In this document: one piece after another, positions 23,171 through 35,068 of the stretch
How positions within the stretch are numbered: the stretch's first letter is position 1
How the letters are laid out: every line of letters starts with the position of its first letter
Source: Wuchereria bancrofti
Taxonomy: Eukaryota; Nematoda; Chromadorea; Rhabditida; Onchocercidae
NCBI GenBank assembly: GCA_005281725.1
Contig: SSBO01000003.1
Span: 9,662,797 to 9,726,796 of the forward strand
DNA length: 64,000 bases
Reading direction: 5' to 3'
The notes under the pieces: generated by a model
Databases searched by the model: none
Told to the model about the DNA's origin: nothing
The model's input: the letters and a program-made list of their open reading frames with translations, nothing else
Position numbers and translations under genes: made by a program

Positions 23171-26100
23171 ACTTGTACAAGCATAAAAATAAATGAGCAA
23201 AACAAAATTACAAAATGTTTTACCAAAATAATTTTAAAACAAAAATTGAGAAGGAAGGACATTTAGTAATGAACAGAAGATATTGAAAATGGTATTGTAT
23301 CATTTATTTTCACCACTTTTCAGCAATTTGTTTTAATTTTTAAACTTTTTCATTCCTTTTTTGGCCTTTTTTTTTATTGTTTTATCATTTTCTTAGCAAT
23401 TCTAAGAGAAATTGTAAAATTTAAAAATTTTATTATTTCAATGATTTTCCCTTTGTTTCTTGTTTGTTTTCAATATTTGTTTTTAAGAACTATTACAAAG
23501 ATTTATTGCACCCTAGCAAAATGATAACTTTGTTTACTTTAGAACTCATTAACCTTACTTATCATAAATTTAATGTTTTAATCTCGAATAAAATTATATT
23601 TTTTTGCATGTGTGTGTAGAATAAATATTTATATATTTATTTATTTTTATGTACTTATTTTATTTTACACTTGCGTTTGTGTTTTTTTCTTCTTTCACTT
23701 TTTATTATATCAATTTAATTAATTAATAAATATTTAAAAATAATTAGTGCTGCACTGTCAATTGATTGAAAAGCAAAAAGAAAAGAATGAATTGAATTTA
23801 TTTTATTTTTAGAAATTTGGTTTGCAAAAAATTTAATTTGAATTCAATTATCAAAATATTTTACCTCAGAAAGTGACTTTTGTTTTGTTTTACTTTATTT
23901 TTTTTTGAACAAAAATTTTTGTAATTAAATTTAAAAAAATTTTTTTACAACTAGAAACGATCAATATATTTCTGTATGTTTCATTTTATTTAATTTTAAT
24001 AAATCTTAATTATTGAAAAATTTAGTCTAACTGAAAAATTTGGAATATAATAAAAGATATGCAAATGAGAAGGAGGACGAGATGAATGGAGAAAAAAGTG
24101 GAATAAAAGAATCAGTAAATTTTTTAATTCTCAAAAAATTATATGTTAATAATTTGATATGAAAAAAAAAACGACGGACTATTTGAAATAATTTTTTATT
24201 TTTAAAAAATTTTTTTTTTCTTCCATTAAAATTTATTAAGCAAACTGTTCACATATTATTATATAATATTGCGTGATGTAAATTTTTAAAATTATTATGT
24301 AATATGCATTAATTACAGTTAAATTCTCCCTTACCATTTTACATCTAACATTAATGAAAAAAGAAAACAAAAAAAAAAAAACGAAACCTTTAAATTTAAT
24401 AAGCATCAAAAGATTATTATAATGAGCCATGATGAAATGAAACGAAATGAAATTTAAGCGTAATTGAAACATTTAAAATGAAATTTAGGTGTAGTTGAAA
24501 TATTTAAAAGATAAATAACTTATAACATAGAATTAATTTTAATAAATTCTGATGAAAAATAAGCATGAAATATGACAAAAAAAAAAATTAATAACAAAGA
24601 AAGATGTTAATAAAATGATAAGGAATTTATTGATAATATTCAAATTTATGTTCCAAACAAAGAAAAGGCAAAAGAAGAAAAGTTTTAAAGAAGCAATAAA
24701 TTATCAATTACTTTTGCTAGTAATATTCCACTAAGAATAATTAATAAATTTTTGCAGTAGTCCTAATTTAATAACGTTTATAATGAATATTAGTAATGAT
24801 TGTAATAAATTTAATAATGATTATAATAAATATATATTAATGATTGTAATATCAGAATAATCGATTAATTCGAAACCATATACTGACATATTCAAATGCC
24901 ATATAAATTTTATAACTATCTTTTATGCTTAAAATAATCTTTAACCTTTGCCTACTTGCTAATTATGTTTTCTATCATTAGCATTGCTAATTATATTTCA
25001 AACAGTAATGTCTATGCAAATATATTTACAAATGTATTTTACAAACTATCTGTGAAATGATAATAACCTTTTGCTATTTAACATTATAACATCGATGTGA
25101 AATTAAACTTTTAATGGGTGAAATTTTCTAATTTATTTACCAATTCTACTTTTTAGCTCAACATTGGAATATATTTGATTACTTTTTACTAAATGACATA
25201 ATGTTAATCTAAAGTTATCATTGTTCCAAGATAATATTATCACTGTTTATGATTATCAATCAATTGTTTTATAATATTGAATTTGAATTGTGTTATAATA
25301 TTTTTTAATTTTCTAATCTTTTAGTAAATTGTTCTATTGGAATGCAAAAATAATCAGAAATAAATTTTAATAATTTATTTAACAAATATGATATTATGCA
25401 ATGGTATGATGTTATGAAGGAAATGAAATTAGAAAAGATTATAAAAAGAAAAAAAAGCTTCATGATAGAAAAAATTTGTTTTTTAATTATGAAAAGGATA
25501 AACAAATTTTGGTATTTTTAACAAGAATCTATTTATTTATTTACTTATTTACATTTTAATTTATTTCTTTATTAGTTTAAATTTGATTAAAAAAACACGC
25601 ATAAGAAAATGGCTTAATGAGAAATGAGAAATTGATTAAATGATAAATGATATTGGTGATATTAATTTTACAATTTGAATAAATAATTTATTTCATTATG
25701 ATTTGCAATTTGATAATTAACATTCACCTATGCATTTTAACGATTGTATTTTCTCAGAAAATTAAAATGATACTTGATAAATTAAATAATTGATTAATTA
25801 CTAATTTAATTTGCCACCTGCGAAACTTTTTGCATTTCTTTTTTCATGTTTCTAAAAATAAATCATTTTAATTAATTAATCTATGCATAAATTTCTTCAT
25901 TTAATTACTTTAGAGGAAAGTAATACCAAAACAAAACAAAAACATAAAACAAAAAATGAAATTAGTTTGAAATGAAAGAAAAAAGATGCATGAATCCTTT
26001 CTGCTTGCTTTTTTTTTCAGGCCATAAAGCGAAAATTTCAACTTTTTATTTGTCACTGCTTGAATTTTCCCTCTTAAAGTACATTCCATTTCATTTCAAT

Positions 26101-27739
26101 TCATTTCATTTTATTTCAATTCATTCCCTTACTTCTTTCTTCTATAAAAAAAAATATATAAAAAAAACACACAACAAAAATTTTTTTTTCATTTTCATTT
26201 TGGATTGAAAAAATCCCATTTCTTATTGGTTTTTTCGACAGAAAGATATGTGCTAATTGTTGCGATATTTTTCTCCTTTTTCTTCCCTTTTCCTTTTTAA
26301 TTATTAAATTAAATTTTAATTTTTTTAAACACTTTGTTAATTAATGAAATTATTAGATGCCTTTTTCCTTAAATTTATTTTTGATTTAGTGAGAAATTCT
26401 ATACATTTAAGTAAATACAGTTTGTTTTTTTTTTCTTTCTCTAAGTAGCATTTAAATAATCATTTTTCTTGTGGAATATTTTAGGACTATTAATTAAATC
26501 CCTGTGTAATGCATTTTTAATAGTATTAATTAACACGACTTGCTTAATTAATCTGTTAATTATGTTAGTTACACTAAGCACATTTTAGAGGATGATTTAT
26601 TGATCAATTAGCTAAATTATCTTTTAAATTAAATTAAATTCCTTTCTCGATTCATTTATAAAATCGGAAATGATATAATTAATAAACTGAATTAATAAAA
26701 TGATCATTTTAAGATTCCTTATTATTCATTCACCCAATCGTTGAATTGATAATCTTTTATGCAAGCATTGTATTTTACCACTATTTTTCTTTCCTTTTTT
26801 TCTAATATTTCTATGAATCTAATATAAAGATATCAATTACTTTTGCAAAATTTTATAAAAAATAGAATTAATAATAACTGGAAATAGAAATGTTCAAGAA
26901 TGATTATTGCAACAAGAAACTAATATCTAAAACTTTTTTAACCACATGGAAAAATTAATAATTAAAAAAAACTAATAATTTAAAAATTAAAAAAGAATTA
27001 ATGATAAAAATTGATAATGTATGATAAGATAACAACTGCTAATATTATTATGTATTATCATTCACATACGAGTTATATTTATCATAAAGTTTTATTAATT
27101 ATTGTTTATAATTAAATTCTAAAAATAATACTATTTAAATTTAGTTCAATTTTGATTTTTCATTTTTTAAAAAAAAGTATAAAATATAGAAAATTCATTT
27201 CTTTCAATAAAAATATACATTCATCATTAAAATATATGTGTAATTCATCGACAATGATTCATCGCCGTAATTAAACAAAAACTAAAAAAAAAAATTCTCC
27301 CTTCAACAACAAAATTAAATTGTCAAAAACATTCACATTCATGTAAAAAAGATTATGCTGTATTAGGAGACGATAAAGATTATTGAGAATTATGATATAT
27401 AGTAATGATAGATGGTTGAAGAAATTGATAAATATTGTGCAATTTGAATAGAGATAGTTAGTGAAAGTATTACAATGATAGAGTTGGGAGGAAAATGAGG
27501 AGAGTTAGGGATGAGAGTTATGAATTTGTTTAGTTCGTTTTAATATAAACTTTGTAATTTCTTCTTAGTTACAGGTATTTTTAATTAAATAGACGAGGTG
27601 ATAGGTATGCATGCCGAATTTCTAATTAATAAATTCGATGAATTAATTAATAATTGTACATGTAGCAATTTTCTTCATCTATTCTGTCATTAGAAAGTAA
27701 TTAAACTTTGACCTAAGTAAAAGAATGAATAACTTAGCA

Positions 27740-28021
27740 ATAGACGTATCAGTGCCATGCAGTTTGTCACGTAAACATGATGAAATCAATATTTACATAT
27801 ATATTTGTTCGTATACGTTTACGTGTTCATTTATTCTTGATGTATTTGTGTTTCTATTTATCTATGCTTATCTTACTATAGACGTATCCCTGCTATGCAG
27901 TTTGTTATGTAAACACGATGACATTAATGTTTCGTATTCATTTGTTTTTGGTGTTTGTGTACGTATTTCCGTTTATATATATTTGTACGTGTGCGTGTGC
28001 GTCTCTGTGTGTGTGTGTGTA
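27740..28021. repeat. Diverged tandem duplication of about 138 bp ending in a GT run
   Basis: TAGACGTATC at 27741 recurs at 27879. Each is followed by ATGCAGTTTGT, then GTAAACA(T/C)GATGA, then a T-rich tail with TTTACGTGTTC- or GTACGTATTTCC-like words. The second copy ends in a GTGCGTGTGCG / GTGTGTGTGT run up to 28020. The open frame across it is not conserved with any family I know. Confidence 0.75.
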
Positions 28022-29947
28022 ATCTAAAGTATGCTCTGATTCATTAAAGTTTGTAAAGCAAAAGGAAAAAGTGTTTTCAAAGAAGCAAATATAAAGTTTT
28101 ATGGGAATAACTATTCGTAAAAACGATCAGTTGATGAAATGATATAACAAATATTAAAATTGTTTATTTTTTATCAACGAATGTAGTGTGATTGTCATTT
28201 CTTTTCCTTCTATTTTTATTATCCATTGTATATTAAGGTGAATATTACCAAGTATTGATCGATCAATCTGGACGAGTCAATTTGTTAGCATCGATATGGA
28301 ATGGAAATTTTTTTGTTCAATTTTTGCAGTTACTTTAAAGTGCACAAGAAGGTATATTTAGGCGAAAACATATGTATATAGCGTCTATTCAAGCAAATTG
28401 TATTCAAAATTCTAATGTACAGTGTTGTACTGCAGTACAGTGCATGCCAAGCTGCACACTGAGCTGCATTACTGCTTAACTTCTTTACGCAGCATTACTA
28501 CTATATATTCGTTTATATGTATTGCACTTTTCATCCTTTCATGTATCATTAACGAAATGGTTTTGATGGAACGACAAGAAGGTAATCTGAGAATGGAAGA
28601 GAATTCAGTAACAGATTGTTTAATAATTAATCCTTTTATCACTAATTATACTTATCTTTTCTAAATTATTCATCGACAACAACTGTATATCTTTTTTTCA
28701 CGTTTATCACGCTTGAATTTGCAAATATTCCATTAAATAATGCAAGCAAAATTCCGGATAGATTACCTTTTGAACTGTAAACTAAATGATAAATCATGTT
28801 TTTGTGTAACTCTTATCACTTTCTTAGTCAGTACATTACGAAATGGATACTTGTACATCTTTGTTATATATATATTTGTTTTTCAGAAAATCAATATAAT
28901 CATTTATATGGAGTAATTAGAATTGGTTAAAAAGGTTTTCAGTGCAGAGAGATAACATGGTTAGATGAAATGATTACAAAGATGGACGATGAAATGACAC
29001 CACGATTACTTGTAAATATGTGTAGATGTGCATTGGTATGCAGGTAATGGTGTTAAAAGATGAGCATAGTAGAGAAAACTAGTAACTTTACACATAGGTA
29101 AAGGAGGTATCATCCAACTAAAGATAAAGTCAAGTTTGCGTTTTAGTGTAGAGAAAAGAGAATATACATCCTTTCGCGTTTTTTAGTTAAAAAGCAATCT
29201 TGTTATTTGGAGTATTCATTTTTATTGATCTAGTTAAACTAACGAAAAGATGGAAATTTTAGTGTTACTATTGATTAATTTCAATTCTGTTGTTTTTATT
29301 ATCCTCTGTAGTAATTTCCAAAAAACTTAGTATAGTCGGACTATTAGGATTACTTTTTAAACATTTTTATTATTAATACTATAATTTCTGGGATATAATT
29401 TTCATTTTTGTTATTAATATTATAATTTTAATTAATGTCATTTATTATCAACATTACAATTAATGGACAGTATCAATTGTGCGTTTGTATCAAATAATTC
29501 GAGATTTTTCTGAAAATTTACTGGTATCAGTGAATGAAACTATTTTATCATTTTGCATAGTTGATACGACGTTGAAAAGAAGACAAGGGATGAGAAGATC
29601 ATTTAAAACATTTCTATGAAAATTTCGAAACTGACGTTTTCAATTCGAGATTTTTTTTTCCGGATTGGAAAATTTTATTGGTAGAGTTTTGAAATCTACA
29701 AATTAAATGTCCTATAACTATCCTTTTGAGGATGTCGCTGAATGTTATTAATGTTTATTGAAAAGTTTTGATGTGTATAATCGTTTCATTTCATTTCAGG
29801 AATAATCAACCATCATTTTGTAAGTTACTCAAGGAAGATTCACAAGGTCGATCGTTATCATATCGATTCTTCGATTTTTTCTTCCTGTTTAGTGCGAGTT
29901 TAATTACTGTATTAAACAAATTTATCCCGCAAAAATTTAACATAGCA

Positions 29948-29962
29948 GGTGAATAAACCGAA
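29948..29962 (+). promoter_or_regulatory. Putative leader acceptor of phosphatase copy 2
   Basis: TTAACATAGCAG ends at 29948, 14 bases before the ATG. The same AG is followed by GTGAAT, so it could also be read as a donor. A better-looking acceptor (TTTCATTTCAG) lies at 29799 and would give a 163-base 5' UTR. The sequence does not decide between them. Confidence 0.35.
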
Positions 29963-32900
29963 ATGGTCGAACTCAGTATTTCAAGAATTACTGCTGATTT
30001 TGCTGTTTTAGCATTATGTGGTTGGTATAATTTGTTTTAAATATTAATTGAGTCTTCTTAATAACATTTATAAATGACAAAAAAAAAAGACTTAGGTCAT
30101 TCATAGCACTCAGTCTTCTAACAGCCTGATGGGAAATTTGTGTGTTTAAAACTGACATTGCTGGTAAATACAGCTTTGCCACTTACTGATAAGGAATAAT
30201 GCTAGTAAGTATTCTTTCTTATCTTGGATATACTAAGGAATGGTAGTATACATTTGATGTTCATAATCGATAAGTTATATTAAATATTCGTTGAAAATTT
30301 TATTTTTTATCTCATGTAAATAATCAATCTTGTAAGTTTGATACTTCCTCGCTGTACAATGCTAATAAGTATGATTTGTCATTTATTTATAAATAATGCT
30401 ATCAGCAGGTATTTTTTTTTTCTACTTTTACTAATAAATAATGTTTTTTATACATACAGATTTTTATCAATAAAACAGCTTCTTTGCACTTTTTGATAGA
30501 TTTTGTTTTTACTTGTTGATAAGTTTTATTAAGTTCCATTTTAACATTTTCTTTATTTTCGGTTCTCACCGTTTATCTCTTAAAGTTTTAAATCACTAAT
30601 CTCGATTATCTGGTAAAATTCTTTTCAAATTTTCAGCTATACCATTGTTAATATTTCACAAATGGGTTGAACCGTACAAACGTGGATTTTATTGCGATGA
30701 CGAATCAATTCGTTATCCGTATCGACCATCTACCGTTTCTCGACAAATGCTTGTTGTAATCGGTCTCGTTGTACCTGCAATTCTTGTAAATTTATTTACC
30801 CATCCTTTTTTTTTTCTTTTCTTTTTCTTTTTATGAATCAGTATCGATTCGTCCCAAGTTCAAATAAAATGAATGCATTACTACCTTTCATAGAGATGAA
30901 CTAATAATCCGATCTTAGTACAGGAAGAAATTTCTTCAAAAAAAAAAAAAATCTCGATAATCACTACTAGTAAAAGGAATATTTAATTTAACCAGAAATC
31001 AACTTCAGATTGTATCAACGGAAACATTTCGTGTATCGATATGGGAACGAAAATGTAAAAATGAATTTCAACATTATCGGTGCAAACGGTATGGGATACC
31101 ACGTCTAATTGTTCGTCTTTACGTTTTCTTCGGTAAGTATAGGTTATGCTCGATAACATAACAAAAATGCTTGGAGGCATTGATTTAATCATCAGTTATT
31201 GAAGATCTAATATTATATTATTATTATTATTAGTAGTAGTAGTACTAATTTTATTACATTACTATTATTACTAATATTATACAATGATTTGATTTTTAAA
31301 ACTTATCATCAACAAAATATCACTTTATCACGATATTCATCTTCCTTTATTAGAAATTCCACCAGCTTTATGAGAATCATTTATAGCCTTCCGTCCCCCC
31401 CAAAAAAAAAGAAAAAAAAATGAAAGAAAAAGTGAAAAATTAATTTGATTTTTAAAACATGTCATCAGCGAGATATCACTTCATTATGATATTCGGTTTT
31501 ATTTATTTGTATTGTTTAAAATTTCAGGATATTTCCTTACTGGTGTCATTTTCAATCAGTTAATGGTCGATATAGCGAAATATACCATCGGACGCCACAG
31601 GCCTCATTTTATAGCAGTTTGCAAACCAAAGGTACACTTTAGAATTTTTTGGCATGTTTATATGAGAGTGTATTTAGATTCCTCTGATGTGCTCATGTTA
31701 ATATTACTTTTTGCTTCTCACTCTATATATTTTAGAAAACAAAATTTTGAAATTCACTGCTAACATTTTAATGCTGCGTTTTTATGGTTATGAAAGCACT
31801 ATTCATTTATTTATTTCGTTTGATCATCTGTTTCTTAATTTATTTGAAGTATTTTTTATAACTTAAATTTTCCACTAGTTATTTTACCAACAATTTTATG
31901 CTTTGCAAAGTAATCATCAACACGAAAGTTTTGTTAATTCAATTATCTTTAATAGCACTTTTGGCACTAATTCTTAGCTCGCATTTTTTGTAATTTTTCA
32001 TAATCTCAGTTACTTCAATACTTTTTCTCACTATTTTAGTTCTATAGTAGAAGAGGCTTCTTAACACACAATCAAAAATGAAATATATTGTTGAAGTTAT
32101 CCATGAAGCATTTTGCTTGTGGATGATGGGTAAGAGACGAGAAAATTAGGAATGATGTAATTAAGAAGAAGTGATGTAAATGATGTAATTAATAAGCAAG
32201 AAGGAAAACCTGAATTTAAAGAAAATTGGAATTCGAGTTTAATGTTTATGATTTAGATCATTATTTTTTAATTAGTAATATTAATTGTGATGCTAGAACT
32301 GACAAACACTGACACTGACAGACAGATGAAACTATGATAGTGATGGATTTATTTAATAGAAGTAACAGTCTCATAACTCTAATACCTTACAATAATTACA
32401 AGAGTTACTGGCTTGCTTGCATAATAAGTAATGATTAATTAGTTCACTGCTGAGAGACGGACTAATATTGGCGTTGTATCGGAACACATATAGTGTTACC
32501 CTAAAAATTTTTTGCAGCATTTGGAAATTCAACATATTGCTATTGGTGGATCAAGTAGTAATCGTACTTTAGCAATCAGACGTGTAAGTGTGAAGAGTTA
32601 AATTTGCAAAAAAGGTGGTGGATTTTGGAAAATTTCTTGTAAATTATCTTCTGTATAATGTTAAAAGTATTTGTTAACTCTCAAGAAATGCACGAGTTTC
32701 TTGGAATCATATTTCAAAGCTTTGCAAGATGTTTATAGTCTTGGTTAAAATTTTATTGAGAATAATTACTTTGAAAAAAGAATTTCTTATCATTATTACC
32801 CTATCAGTTATTAGAAATTTTCTAAAATCATCCACCATAACATTTTGCATCGAACTCTTCATTTTTTTTCTTTCCTGATAGATCAGACACTTTTATTTTT

Positions 32901-34537
32901 TGTAGGCTTATTCCAAATCAGGCATTTTAAAGGTAAGTTATATTAAAAATTGTTTTATTCATTTGTTTAAAGCACCGTTTCACCTTTATGCACAAAACTA
33001 TACACTTATGCACGCATGCATATACACTACACAAATATCTGCTTGCAGAAGTAAATGCAAGCAGTTCATATCTATTATATCTGTTTGTATCACTTGCATG
33101 TTTCTAACTGTTAAGAAATTTTGATATCTCGTGCATGATTTATGATATCATAAATTTTACATTCTCAACTGCACACAAATTGTGTAAGAACATTTTATAA
33201 AAATTTTACCGCATCTTCCTTTTTCATCATATATGAGCATTTTTTTTTAAATCTAATTATTTTTAAATATATAAAAAATTATTTTTATAAAGAATTAAAT
33301 TGCTTACTGGAAAGGCTACGTATTATTCAAAAACTTTATTTTCATCTTGTAATGGATTGTTAGTTAAGGGTAATTAATGTGAAATTTTTGTAATATCAAA
33401 TGAATCAAAACAAAGCTATAACATTTAATTTAATATGAAAGTATTTTGTATATTTTTACTTTAATCTTTATAATATTTTCATCTTTATAATTAATATTAA
33501 TACATATCATTTTTTTTATTTATTTGCATCAGCTTCAATTATTTCCTGTAAGCAGTTCAAGATTTTCAATTTTAAATTTAAGTGAATATTTCAGGGTTTT
33601 GAAACATGTCCTAGTGATTCTCATGAATATATCACAAATTTTGAATGTACTGGTACAGATAAATATCTTATTCATGAATCTATGCTTTCATTCTATTCCG
33701 GTCATTCTGCCTTCAGTTTTTATGCAGCATGGTATACAGCAGTGAGTTTTCCTTTTTTGAAGATGCACTAAACATGATAATTCAAATTTACTAGTGCAAA
33801 TAAATTTTTTTCTTATGTATGTATATGTCTTATATTATATCAACAAATTATAGCATTCTTTTTATTCAATTTTCAAAATTTTCACAAAAATTATTTCAAA
33901 CGATTGTTAATTCAACATTACAGCTTTACTTGCAAGCTCGACTCTATCGACCATTATTTAGTCGTTTACTTTTACCTGTGATCCAGTTTGCCTTATTTGG
34001 TGGCGCTGCATTTGTGGCATATACTCGAGTTAGCGACTATAAGCATCATTGGTCGGATGTGTTAGTCGGCTCATTATTTGGTTCTACAGTTGGCATCGTT
34101 GTGGTTATTCGTTTCTTTCTTTTTTATCAAATTATAAGTTTCATTTTTATTTTGAAATTAAATTAACCAAAAAGTTACGTTCTCTTTTTTTTTTTTGAAT
34201 ATGTTAAATGTAAGGGTTAAAATAATAATAGGAAATGTGAATTTAGGCATTATTTATTGCTGAAGTATTTTCGCGTCGTGAAATACCACCATGTGATGTT
34301 CGTTATTGTAAGCGTGAATTTGGCTTAGCATCAGAATTAGAACGAGTTGTTCCACTGTCAGATGTGGAAACCGGAATGAGTAATATTGTACGAACTGATG
34401 GATCAGGTAGTGGTGCACAGTTTATCTCTTCTCACAACATTACTGTAACTGGTATGATCGCACCAAATGTCAATGAAGTTAGAAATAATCAAATGGCACA
34501 ATTAACTCGACAAACACCACGGAATCAGAGATTGTAA
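29963..34537 (+). CDS. PAP2-family lipid phosphate phosphatase (copy 2), short form
   Basis: Seven exons: 29963-30020, 30637-30785, 31009-31132, 31528-31631, 33595-33741, 33924-34103, 34247-34537. They are in phase and give 350 residues. The N terminus MVELSISRITADFAVLALC runs into the first membrane helix. Next come the EPYKRGFYCDDESIRYPY signature, C1 KYTIGRHRP (128-136), C2 YSGH (179-182) and C3 TRVSDYKHHWSDV (228-240). Arginine, histidine and aspartate are all in place, so the enzyme should be active as a lipid phosphate phosphatase with its active site facing outward or into the lumen. The tail of about 96 residues after the last helix is polar, as expected in the cytosol. The TAA is at 34535-34537. 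The same place contains a donor (GATT/GTAAGC), which allows two longer forms. Three more small exons could enter between exons 4 and 5. Confidence 0.92.
32518..32583 (+). CDS. Possible 22-residue cassette exon of phosphatase copy 2
   Basis: A TTTTTTGCAG acceptor and a CGT/GTAAGT donor bound 66 open bases in phase 0, the phase of the flanking introns. The peptide runs HLEIQHIAIGG then SSSNRTLAIRR and has an N-glycosylation sequon (NRT). It would fall between C1 and C2, in the non-cytosolic loop of the LPP fold, where a glycosylation site is usual in the family. Confidence 0.5.
32906..32932 (+). CDS. Possible 9-residue microexon of phosphatase copy 2
   Basis: TTTTTTGTAG acceptor, 27 open bases (AYSKSGILK) and an AAAG/GTAAGT donor, in phase 0. 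Both splice sites are strong for a stretch this short, but chance cannot be excluded without transcripts. Confidence 0.4.
33533..33547 (+). CDS. Possible 5-residue microexon of phosphatase copy 2
   Basis: TTTGCATCAG acceptor, CTTCAATTATTTCCT (LQLFP) and a GTAAGC donor, in phase 0, 47 bp before exon 5. At 15 bases it may be chance. Confidence 0.25.
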
Positions 34538-34977
34538 GCACTTGTAATGCTTCATCGCCCAGTGGTAATAAATTTCTGTGAGTTCGCTGTATTGATTCTT
34601 CTCTTTGATTATAAATTCTTCTTTTTTTTTTGTAACTCTATTCATTTATTATTTCATCAATATATTGTATTACACAAATAGCATGATAAATTGTTTGATT
34701 TAAATATATCACATATTTCTAATATCTGATTTTTCGTTGTGTGTTTTTTACTCTCTCCCTTTTTTTTATTAAAATCGCTTAGAAAATGTCAAGAAGTAAC
34801 CTTGAAATCACTTCCTCATCCTTGATCATTTGTATTAGACTTAAAAATTATCAAATTATTAAGATTGGAAATCTGTATATTTTAGTTAAAAATTTTTCAG
34901 CTAATAATTTTCTTCAATTGGTTAGATCGATTATTTCTTATTGGGTGGTATTTAAATGTTTATACTTTCAATTTCAG

Positions 34978-35068
34978 GAATTACACAGGTGAACCGTTAT
35001 CGACAAGTTTCTTGTTAGCTACTGACTTTCAGCAAAATCATTTAGAGAATTATTTACAATCTTCTTAG
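34978..35068 (+). CDS. Alternative last exon B of phosphatase copy 2
   Basis: If the donor at 34534 (AGATT/GTAAGC) is used, the stop is removed and the frame continues through a TTTCAATTTCAG acceptor at 34977. It adds NYTGEPLSTSFLLATDF and QQNHLENYLQSS to a TAG at 35066-35068, for about 379 residues. An AATAAA lies at 35381-35386, so this may be the main 3' end. Confidence 0.65.

Larger units (their letters stand above)
21983..29962. other. About 8 kb between divergent phosphatase genes
   Basis: No gene was recognised on either strand. The stretch must hold both promoters. It contains an AAT microsatellite (23113-23170), a 31-bp tandem pair near 24448-24510, a 138-bp duplication (27.74-28.02 kb) and a 14-bp palindrome (28426-28439). 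From about 27.3 kb the DNA becomes less A/T-rich, which continues through the plus-strand phosphatase. A TTTCATTTCAG acceptor at 29799 suggests a transcribed leader upstream of 29963. Confidence 0.5.

Noticed and set aside
28422..28664. 80-residue open frame between the phosphatase genes
   Set aside because: No recognised motif, no signal of splicing, and the start region is a palindrome; probably chance in a less A/T-rich patch.
29771..29948. Possible upstream coding exon with a hydrophobic stretch (FFDFFFLFSASLITVLN)
   Set aside because: Its donor phase would fit exon 2, but the exon at 29963-30020 aligns much better with the LPP first helix. I treat the upstream piece as leader or chance, though an alternative first exon is not excluded.
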